From: Streptomyces fumigatiscleroticus | Lineage (GTDB): Bacteria > Actinomycetota > Actinomycetes > Streptomycetales > Streptomycetaceae | Assembly (NCBI RefSeq): GCF_014647975.1 | Contig: NZ_BMQF01000010.1 | Location: 225,957 to 289,956, forward strand | Length of the DNA stretch: 64,000 bases | Direction of reading: 5' to 3' | Part shown: positions 34,272-41,667 of the stretch, in pieces | Layout: each line of letters opens with the position of its first letter | Position numbering within the stretch: position 1 is the stretch's first letter | Translations under genes and position numbers: made by a program | The notes under the pieces: model-generated | Told to the model about the DNA's origin: nothing | What the model saw: the letters and a program-made list of their open reading frames with translations, nothing else | Databases searched by the model: none

Positions 34272-35606
34272 TCAGATGCGGCCGAGAGCCTGCTCGATGA
34301 TGTCGAGGCCCTCGTTCAGCAGGTCCTCGCCGATGACGAGCGGGGGCAGGAAGCGGAGCACGTTGCCGTAGGTGCCACAGGTCAGGACCAGCAGACCCTC
34401 CTGGTGGCAGGCCTTGGCCAGCGCCGCCGTCGCCTCGGGGGCGGGCTCCTTGGTGGCGCGGTCCTTGACCAGCTCGATGGCGATCATCGCGCCCCGGCCC
34501 CGGACATCGCCGATGACGTCGAACTTCTCGGCCATGGCGGCCAGGCGCGTCTTCATGACCGCCTCGATGCTCTTCGCCCTGGCGTTGAGGTCCAGCTCCT
34601 TCATCGTCTCGATGGCGCCGAGCGCGCCCGCGCAGGCCACCGGGTTGCCGCCGTAGGTGCCGCCGAGGCCGCCGGAGTGCGCGGCGTCCATGATCTCGGC
34701 GCGGCCGGTGACGGCGGCCAGCGGCAGACCGCCCGCGATGCCCTTCGCGGTGGTGATCAGGTCCGGGACGATGCCCTCGTCCTCGCAGGCGAACCACTGG
34801 CCGGTGCGGCAGAAGCCGGACTGGATCTCGTCGGCCACGAACACGATGCCGTGGGCGGAGGCGAACTCGCGGATCGCGGGCAGGAAGCCCTTGGCCGGCT
34901 CGATGAAACCGCCCTCGCCGAGCACCGGCTCGATGATGATCGCGGCCACGTTCTCCGGGCCGACCTGCTTGGTGATCTGGTCGATGGCCTGGGCGGCGGC
35001 CTCGGGGCCGGCGTTCTCGGCGCCGGTCGGCCAGCGGTAGCCGTAGGCCAGCGGCACCCGGTACACCTCGGGCGCGAACGGGCCGAAGCCGTGCTTGTAC
35101 GGCATGTTCTTGGCGGTCAGCGCCATGGTGAGGTTGGTGCGCCCGTGGTAGCCGTGGTCGAAGACGACGACCGCCTGGCGCCTGGTGTACGCGCGGGCGA
35201 TCTTGACGGCGTTCTCCACGGCCTCGGCGCCGCTGTTGAACAGCGCCGACTTCTTGGCGTGGTCGCCCGGCGTCAGCTCGGCCAGCGCCTCGGCGACGGC
35301 GACGTACCCCTCGTAGGGCGTGACCATGAAACAGGTGTGGGTGAAGTCGGCGAGCTGGGCGGAGGCCCGGCGTACGACGGCCTCGGCGGAGGCGCCCACG
35401 GACGTGACCGCGATGCCGGAGCCGAAGTCGATCAGCCGGTTGCCGTCGACGTCCTCGATGATCCCGCCGCCCGCGCGGGTGACGAAGACCGGCAGCGTGG
35501 AACCGACGCCCTGGGCGACCGCGGCGGTACGGCGGGCCTGAAGCTCCTGCGACTTCGGGCCGGGGATGGCGGTGACGACGCGGCGCTCCTGCTCAAGTGC
35601 GGTCAT
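34272..35606 (-). CDS. gabT: 4-aminobutyrate aminotransferase
   Basis: Transfers the amino group of GABA to 2-oxoglutarate, giving succinate semialdehyde. The 444-residue PLP enzyme has NSGAEAVENAVKIAR, the stacking residue in DHGYHGRTNL, the aspartate in VFVADEIQSGFCRTG, the Schiff-base lysine in ITTAKGIAGGLPL and GGTYGGNPVAC. ATG 35606 follows AGGAGC. The gene stands alone between the PAP2 gene and a divergent P-loop ATPase gene. The succinate-semialdehyde-type dehydrogenase at 40128 would be the next step. Confidence 0.92.
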   Translation of the reverse strand: MTALEQERRVVTAIPGPKSQELQARRTAAVAQGVGSTLPVFVTRAGGGIIEDVDGNRLIDFGSGIAVTSVGASAEAVVRRASAQLADFTHTCFMVTPYEGYVAVAEALAELTPGDHAKKSALFNSGAEAVENAVKIARAYTRRQAVVVFDHGYHGRTNLTMALTAKNMPYKHGFGPFAPEVYRVPLAYGYRWPTGAENAGPEAAAQAIDQITKQVGPENVAAIIIEPVLGEGGFIEPAKGFLPAIREFASAHGIVFVADEIQSGFCRTGQWFACEDEGIVPDLITTAKGIAGGLPLAAVTGRAEIMDAAHSGGLGGTYGGNPVACAGALGAIETMKELDLNARAKSIEAVMKTRLAAMAEKFDVIGDVRGRGAMIAIELVKDRATKEPAPEATAALAKACHQEGLLVLTCGTYGNVLRFLPPLVIGEDLLNEGLDIIEQALGRI

Positions 35607-35857
35607 GCGGGGCTCCTGGGGGGTCTTGCGGACGCTTGCCTTCTTTTCTCGCAGGCTAGAGCCGGGAGCGGAAGGCAGGCATGCTCCATGGGGGCGTTGT
35701 CGGGTGAACGGGTTGTCCGTGGTGGACATGGCGGAGGGGCGGGCGGTTCCGGCGCGTTGTGGCGGGTCACGGGCGCGTATCCGCTGAAGCCGCTGGACAA
35801 GGGCATTAGATTGACCCGCGAACGACGCAGGGAGCGGTTGGTCAGGGGGCAGGCACG

Positions 35858-38254
35858 ATGGACACCGACGGCACGCACGACGCACGCGGCCGGTACGACG
35901 GCCGCGTACCGCGCCCTGCCGCGCCCGCGCAAGCGCCGCCCGGTGCGCCTCCCCACGTACCGCCCATGCCGCAACGGCCCCCCGCCGCTCCACCCGGTGT
36001 CAAGGAGTGGCTCGACGAGCCGCGACCGGAGGCCGGGCCCGGGATCTGGCGGTTCGGGTACGCCCCGCGACAGGCGAAGGACGCGAGCCGGCGGCTCGGC
36101 GCGACGACCCTGCTGGGGGCCTCGGTCCCGCTGGTGGTGGCGCTGCTCCTGTGGTCGATGTTCCTTCGCGGGGCGGTGCCCTATCAGTCGGTGCCGCTGA
36201 AGTGGGTGACGCCCGCCGACTGGTGGTACGGGGGCAGCCTGTGGCCCCGTCAGGACCGGTGGGAGGGGCCGCACGCGCTGGTCGTCTACAAGGGGACGTT
36301 CTTCCTGCTCCTCCTCTGGGGCGCCGGCCGCCTGGGGAGCTGGCCGAGGGTGATCCGCTTCTGTCTCGACCGCCACCCGCCACGGACCCGGGCCGCCGTG
36401 ACGGCCCTGGCCGCCCTGGCCGTGCTCGCCCTCGTCTGGCCGGACGCCGTGCCCGGTGCCTTCTGGGACCCGCTGCCGGTCGTCGGTTCCGTGCTGTCCC
36501 TCGTGGCCCTGCTCACCGGCGGCCCGGAGGTCTTCGAGTCCGCGGCGATCACCTATGGCCTGTACGCCCTGATCACCGTGGCGGTCCTGTGGCCCTTCGC
36601 GCGGTTCGGCGGCTGGTGGCCGCTGGCGAAGCAGTGGCTCGCCGAGCGCTCCGCGAGCGCCGCCGACGGCGGGCAGCCGGTGCCGGTGCTCAGCCGGTCG
36701 CAGTGGCCGCAGCTCAGGGAGGCGGGCCAGCACCGGGCGGCGGATCTGCTGACCGCCGAGGTGCTCGCCGGACGGATGAACGACGTCGACTGCGCACGGG
36801 TCACCCACGCCTGGACCGAGGTGCGCCGCGGCGCCGTCCGGGTGGCCGACTTCGCCGAGACGGTGCTGCGCAACGGGGCGACGGCCTGGACCCACCCGTC
36901 CGGGGCCCGGGACCTGCCGGCCCGTACGGCGCGGCACGACCTGCTCGTGGGACAGGTGCGGATCGGCACCTGCGCCGCGGCGGAGCCCAACCCGCCGCAG
37001 CGCCACGGCACGGGCGTCGCGCTCGACCCGTCGACCCTGGCCACCTCCCTCCTCGCCGTGGGGCCGTCCGGCTCCGGCAAGACCCGTGGCCTGGTCCGGC
37101 CCGTCGCCGAGTCCCTCACCCTCCAGGCGCTCACGGGGAGCTGTGCCGTCGTGGTCGTGGGCGGTGCGGACGCGGCACTGGGACCCGACGGGGCGTACGA
37201 CGTGATCGTCCGGCTCGGCGATCCCTCCTCCGTCCACGACCTGGACCTCTACGCCGACTCCACCGATCCCGACGAGGCGGCCTCCTTCCTCGCCGAGGGT
37301 CTCGTCGGAGACCTGGGCGCGGTGGACAGCCGGCGTGCGGCCACCGTCCTGGCGCAGCTGCTCGGCCCCTACCGGGCGGTGCACGGGCGTTTTCCCGCCG
37401 TTCCGGTGCTGCGGGAGCTTCTCGAAGGGGCCCCCGAGGCGCTGTCGGCCCTGCGGGACGCGCTGGACGCGGACGCGCGTCCCGCCATGCGCCGGGAGCT
37501 GGAGGCGCGCATCCGGCAGGCGGGCACCGCGGGCGATCCCGGTCCGGCCATGGCGGACCGGCTGGCCCTGCTCGACCGTCCCGCCTTCGAGCGGTTCTTC
37601 GGCGCGGGGGACGTCCGTCACTTCTCCCTGCGCTCGGTGGCCCACCATCCGCTGCGTGTCCGCATCGACCTGCCGGAGCGGGGCCACGAGGAGGCCTCCC
37701 GGCTTCTCACCCGGCTGCTGCTGGCCCAGTTCACGGCCGTGGCCCGGGCGGGCGGCGGCCGCGGCCACTTCGCCTGCCTGGTCCTGGACGACGCCACGGG
37801 AGCGCTGACCACCGAGACCGTCCGGGGCATCCAGCGTCTCCGCTCCCTGAACGCCGGCGTGGTACTCACCCTGCGGACCCTCGTGGACGTGCCCGAACCG
37901 CTGCACGGGCCCCTGTTCGGTGCGGTCGGCTGCCGGATGGCCTTCTCGGGCGTGACGACCTGGGACGGGCGGGGCTTCGCCGAGGCGTGGGGAACGGAGT
38001 GGGTCGAGACCGAGGAGGTGGCCCGGCACACCGTCTTCGCCGACCAGCCGATGACCCGCGCCCTGCACGCCCTGCGCAAGCTGGTGACGGGCAAGGCCGT
38101 GACCACGGAGGCGGTGACCGTGCGGCAGGTCGAGCGGGAGCGGTGGTCGGCGTCCGAGCTGGCGCACAAGGTTCCGGCGGGGCACGCGGTGCTGTCGCTG
38201 ACGGACGTGCAGGGGGAGCACGCGCCGCCGCTGCTGGTGGAACTGCGCGGGTGA
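35858..38254 (+). CDS. Membrane-anchored P-loop ATPase, VirD4/TraG-like
   Basis: A 798-residue protein. A Pro-rich tail (1-50) is followed by about four hydrophobic spans between 80 and 250. A cytoplasmic ATPase then has Walker A GPSGSGKT at about 402-409 and Walker B ACLVLDDA at about 640-646, with a later arginine-containing strand VLTLRTLVDVP. This layout matches coupling-protein-type ATPases of conjugation and secretion, and related conserved actinobacterial proteins of unknown role. No other transfer genes are nearby, so a housekeeping or developmental role is as likely. The 251-bp divergent gap from gabT contains GCATTAGATTG (35802-35812), a possible -10. Confidence 0.65.
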   Translation: MDTDGTHDARGRYDGRVPRPAAPAQAPPGAPPHVPPMPQRPPAAPPGVKEWLDEPRPEAGPGIWRFGYAPRQAKDASRRLGATTLLGASVPLVVALLLWSMFLRGAVPYQSVPLKWVTPADWWYGGSLWPRQDRWEGPHALVVYKGTFFLLLLWGAGRLGSWPRVIRFCLDRHPPRTRAAVTALAALAVLALVWPDAVPGAFWDPLPVVGSVLSLVALLTGGPEVFESAAITYGLYALITVAVLWPFARFGGWWPLAKQWLAERSASAADGGQPVPVLSRSQWPQLREAGQHRAADLLTAEVLAGRMNDVDCARVTHAWTEVRRGAVRVADFAETVLRNGATAWTHPSGARDLPARTARHDLLVGQVRIGTCAAAEPNPPQRHGTGVALDPSTLATSLLAVGPSGSGKTRGLVRPVAESLTLQALTGSCAVVVVGGADAALGPDGAYDVIVRLGDPSSVHDLDLYADSTDPDEAASFLAEGLVGDLGAVDSRRAATVLAQLLGPYRAVHGRFPAVPVLRELLEGAPEALSALRDALDADARPAMRRELEARIRQAGTAGDPGPAMADRLALLDRPAFERFFGAGDVRHFSLRSVAHHPLRVRIDLPERGHEEASRLLTRLLLAQFTAVARAGGGRGHFACLVLDDATGALTTETVRGIQRLRSLNAGVVLTLRTLVDVPEPLHGPLFGAVGCRMAFSGVTTWDGRGFAEAWGTEWVETEEVARHTVFADQPMTRALHALRKLVTGKAVTTEAVTVRQVERERWSASELAHKVPAGHAVLSLTDVQGEHAPPLLVELRG

Positions 38255-38373
38255 GGGGGCGGCGCCGGACCACGGGGCCCCATGGTGACCGTACGGTGAG
38301 GCAGAATCGGCACAGGCCGTTCCTGCGCCGCGGCCAAGAATGAGCACAGAGATCGCGTCGATTTGAAGGCCCC

Positions 38374-39993
38374 ATGCCCCCCACCCTCGCCTCGCTCGTC
38401 CACCACTCCGCGCTCAGGCTCACCGTGCGCGCGGGCGGGGACCGGCTCGACGTGCCGGTCCGCTGGGCCCATGCCAGCGAGCTCGCCGACCCGGTGCCCT
38501 ACATGGAGGGCGGCGAGCTGCTGCTGATCACCGCGCTCAAGCTGGACGCGGAGGACCCCGAGGCGATGCGCCGCTATGTGAAGCGGCTGGCCGGGGCGGG
38601 TGTGGTCGGGCTCGGGTTCGCCGTCGGGGTCCACTACGAGGAGATCCCCGAGGCGCTCGTCGACGCCGCCCGGCAGGAGGGCCTGCCGCTGCTGGAGGTG
38701 CCGCGGCGCACACCCTTCCTCGCCATCAGCAAAGCGGTCTCCGCCGCGATCGCCGCCGACCAGTACCGGGCCGTGACCGCGGGGTTCGCGGCCCAGCGCG
38801 AGCTGACCAGACAGGCGCTGACCGACGGGCCACAGGGGCTGCTGGCCGCGCTGGCCGCGCAGGTCGACGGGTGGGCGGCGCTGTACGACGCCTCCGGTGC
38901 CGTCGTCGCCGCGGCGCCGGAGTGGGCGGGCCGCCGGGCCGCGCGGCTCACGGCGGAGGTGGAGCGGCTGCGGGACAGGCCCGCCCCCGCCTCGTCGGTG
39001 GTCGGCGGCCCGGAGACGGAGGACCGCGTCGAACTGCACTCCATCGGCACCGCGCGCAGGCCCCGCGCCGCGCTCGCCGTCGGCACGGCCGCGGCCCCCG
39101 GCACCGCCGAACGGTACGCCGTCCACTCGGCCGTCGCCTTGCTGACCCTCACCACGGAACGCTCGCGCTCCCTGCACGCGGCCGAGCAGCGCCTCGGCGC
39201 GGCCGTGCTGCGCATGCTCCTGGCCGGGGAACCGGACCACGCGCGCGCGGTGGCGGGAGACCTCTACGGCGGCCTGCTGGACGCCCCCGTCCGGATGATC
39301 GTCGCCGAGTCGGGCACGCACGGCCGCGGGGCCCCCTCGGCCCGGACCGCGGCCGACCGGCACAGCGACCCGCTGGCCGCGCTGGCCGAGGCCATGGAGT
39401 CGGCGGCGGCCCGGGCGGGCGAGGCGGTGCTGCTGGTGCCCGAGGGGGAGCGGCTGGTCGGGCTCGCCACGGACGGGGGCGCGGCGGTGGCCGCCTGCGA
39501 CCGGTACGCGAGCGCGCTGGAGGCGGCGCGCACGGCGACCGGGCGGGAGCAGGGCGCGGGCGAGGACGACGAGCTGGTCGTGGGCGTGTCGGCACCGGCC
39601 GGGCCGATCACCGCGGCCGCCGCGTACCGGCAGGCCGAGCAGGCCCTGTCGGTGGCCCGGCGGCGGGGCCGGGTGTGCGTGGAGCACGAGCAGCTGGCGG
39701 CCGGGTCGGTGCTGCCGCTGCTCGCCGACGACGCGGTGCGGGCGTTCGCCGACGGACTGCTGAGGGCGCTGCGCGAGCACGACGCGAGGGGACGCGGCGA
39801 TCTCGTGGCCTCGCTGCGCGCGTGGCTGTCCCGGCACGGCCAGTGGGACGCGGCCGCCGCCGACCTCGGCGTGCACCGGCACACCCTGCGCTACCGGATG
39901 CGGCGCGTGGAGGAGATCCTCGGCCGCTCCCTGGACGACCCGGACGTACGGATGGAGCTGTGGCTGGCGCTGAAGGCGACGTCCGCCGAGTAA
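38374..39993 (+). CDS. PucR-family transcriptional regulator
   Basis: A 539-residue regulator. An N-terminal PucR domain (about 1-125, WAHASELADPVPYMEGGELLLITAL) is followed by a GGDEF-like/CdaR middle region and a C-terminal helix-turn-helix (AAADLGVHRHTLRYRMRRVEEILGR at about 502-526). PucR-type proteins often control purine, proline or GABA catabolism. It stands directly ahead of a semialdehyde dehydrogenase, and gabT is nearby, so regulation of GABA use is likely. ATG 38374 follows GAAGG. Confidence 0.88.
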   Translation: MPPTLASLVHHSALRLTVRAGGDRLDVPVRWAHASELADPVPYMEGGELLLITALKLDAEDPEAMRRYVKRLAGAGVVGLGFAVGVHYEEIPEALVDAARQEGLPLLEVPRRTPFLAISKAVSAAIAADQYRAVTAGFAAQRELTRQALTDGPQGLLAALAAQVDGWAALYDASGAVVAAAPEWAGRRAARLTAEVERLRDRPAPASSVVGGPETEDRVELHSIGTARRPRAALAVGTAAAPGTAERYAVHSAVALLTLTTERSRSLHAAEQRLGAAVLRMLLAGEPDHARAVAGDLYGGLLDAPVRMIVAESGTHGRGAPSARTAADRHSDPLAALAEAMESAAARAGEAVLLVPEGERLVGLATDGGAAVAACDRYASALEAARTATGREQGAGEDDELVVGVSAPAGPITAAAAYRQAEQALSVARRRGRVCVEHEQLAAGSVLPLLADDAVRAFADGLLRALREHDARGRGDLVASLRAWLSRHGQWDAAAADLGVHRHTLRYRMRRVEEILGRSLDDPDVRMELWLALKATSAE

Positions 39994-40127
39994 CGGCCAG
40001 GCCAATCCGTCGCAGTCCCGCCCGGCACTACTACGCGCCGGACAAACGACCCCCTGCCGTCCCGCCCCTACCGTGGACCCAGCAAGCCGAGAACATCTCC
40101 CCACGCGGAAGGGCCGGGATTCGACCG

Positions 40128-41588
40128 ATGCCACAGGAAGACACGGCAGCCACCCACGCCTTCTGGCTCGCCGGCCGCCGGGCCACCGGCGAGGACACCT
40201 TCGACGTCACCTCCCCCTGGGACGGCCGTACGGTCGGCCGGGTGAGCGTGCCGGGCGACGCGCAGGTCGAGGAGGCCGTGGCCGCCGCGTACGCCGTGCG
40301 GGAGGAGTTCGCCGCCACGCCCGCCCATGTGCGTGCCGCCGCCCTGGACCACGTCGTCCGGCGGCTGACCGAGCGCACCGAGGAGATCGCCCGGCTGATC
40401 TCCGCCGAGAACGGCAAGCCCGTCAAGTGGGCCCGCGGCGAGGTCGGCCGCGCGGTGTCGGTCTTCCGGTTCGCCGCCGAGGAGGCCCGCCGCTTCAACG
40501 GCGGCGAGGCGCAGCGCCTGGACACCGACGCGGGCGGCCAGGGCCGGCTCGCCCTCACCCGCCGCTTCCCCAAGGGCGTGGTCCTCGGTATCGCGCCGTT
40601 CAACTTCCCGCTCAACCTGTGCGCCCACAAGGTCGCCCCCGCGATCGCCGCGGGCGTGCCGATCATCCTGAAGCCGGCGCCCGCCACCCCGCTGTCCGGC
40701 CTGCTCATCGGCGAGCTGCTCGCCGAGACGGAGCTGCCCGCCGGCTCCTGGAGCATCCTGCCGGTCCCCAACGACCGCATGCCCGCCCTGGTCCAGGACG
40801 AGCGGCTGCCGGTGATCTCCTTCACCGGCTCCGAGAAGGTCGGCTACGCGATCATGGACTCGGTGCCGCGCAAGCACTGCACCCTGGAGCTGGGCGGCAA
40901 CGGCGCGGCCGTCGTCCTCGCCGACTGGGCGAGCGAGGAGGACCTGGACCGGGCCGCCACCCGCATCGCCACCTTCTCCAACTACCAGGGCGGCCAGTCC
41001 TGCATCTCCGTCCAGCGCGTGATCGCCGACGCCGCCGTGTACGACCGGCTGCTGCCCCGTGTCGTCGCCGCCGTCGAGGCCCAGGTCACCGGCGACCCGA
41101 ACGACGACGCCACCGATGTCGGCCCGCTGATCAGCGAGGACGCCGCCAAGCGCGTCGAGACCTGGGTCGACGAGGCCCTCGCCGCCGGCGCCACGCTGCT
41201 CACCGGCGGCAAGCGCGACGGCGCCTCCTACGCGCCGACCGTGCTGGCGGACGTACCGGCCGATGTGACGATCGCCTGCGAGGAGGTCTTCGGGCCGGTC
41301 CTGACGATCCAGAAGGTGAACGGGGAGGCCGAGGCCTTCGCCGCCGTCAACGACTCCAAGTACGGCCTCCAGGCGGGCGTGTTCACCCACGACGTGCAGG
41401 CCGCCTTCCGCGCCCACCGCGCCCTGGAGGTCGGCGGCGTCGTCATCGGCGACGTGCCCTCCTACCGCGCCGACCAGATGCCGTACGGCGGCGCCAAGCA
41501 GTCCGGCGTGGGCCGCGAGGGCGTGCGGTTCGCGATGGAGGACTACACCTACGAGCGTGTCCTGGTCCTGACCGGCCTGGCTCTCTGA
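40128..41588 (+). CDS. Aldehyde dehydrogenase, succinate-semialdehyde-like
   Basis: A 486-residue NAD(P)-dependent dehydrogenase that may complete GABA degradation by oxidising succinate semialdehyde. Catalytic features are APFNFPLN, the glutamate in TLELGGNGAAVV and the cysteine in YQGGQSCISVQR. The GGQSC context is closer to phosphonoacetaldehyde/lactaldehyde and methylmalonate-type ALDHs than to E. coli GabD, so the substrate is uncertain. The gene is 134 bp after the PucR regulator. A perfect palindromic terminator follows. Confidence 0.8.
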   Translation: MPQEDTAATHAFWLAGRRATGEDTFDVTSPWDGRTVGRVSVPGDAQVEEAVAAAYAVREEFAATPAHVRAAALDHVVRRLTERTEEIARLISAENGKPVKWARGEVGRAVSVFRFAAEEARRFNGGEAQRLDTDAGGQGRLALTRRFPKGVVLGIAPFNFPLNLCAHKVAPAIAAGVPIILKPAPATPLSGLLIGELLAETELPAGSWSILPVPNDRMPALVQDERLPVISFTGSEKVGYAIMDSVPRKHCTLELGGNGAAVVLADWASEEDLDRAATRIATFSNYQGGQSCISVQRVIADAAVYDRLLPRVVAAVEAQVTGDPNDDATDVGPLISEDAAKRVETWVDEALAAGATLLTGGKRDGASYAPTVLADVPADVTIACEEVFGPVLTIQKVNGEAEAFAAVNDSKYGLQAGVFTHDVQAAFRAHRALEVGGVVIGDVPSYRADQMPYGGAKQSGVGREGVRFAMEDYTYERVLVLTGLAL

Positions 41589-41604
41589 GCACACCGGTCG
41601 GCGA

Positions 41605-41640
41605 GGGGCCCGGCACCGGAACGTTCCGGTGCCGGGCCCC
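41605..41640. terminator. 36-bp perfect palindrome, bidirectional terminator
   Basis: GGGGCCCGGCACCGGAAC is followed immediately by its exact complement, then TTCC. It lies between the convergent ALDH and GH3 genes, 16 and 27 bp from their stop codons. A strong bidirectional terminator is the natural reading. Confidence 0.9.
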
Positions 41641-41667
41641 TTCCTGGTGCCGGCCTGCTCCGGACCC

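Noticed and set aside
32997..36200. A 1,067-residue plus-strand open frame over the 22-bp repeats
   Set aside because: It is antisense to the PAP2 and gabT genes and owes its length to base composition; no family motif is visible.
41605..41640. Recombination or phage attachment site
   Set aside because: The perfect palindrome lies between convergent stop codons with no integrase nearby; a terminator explains it.
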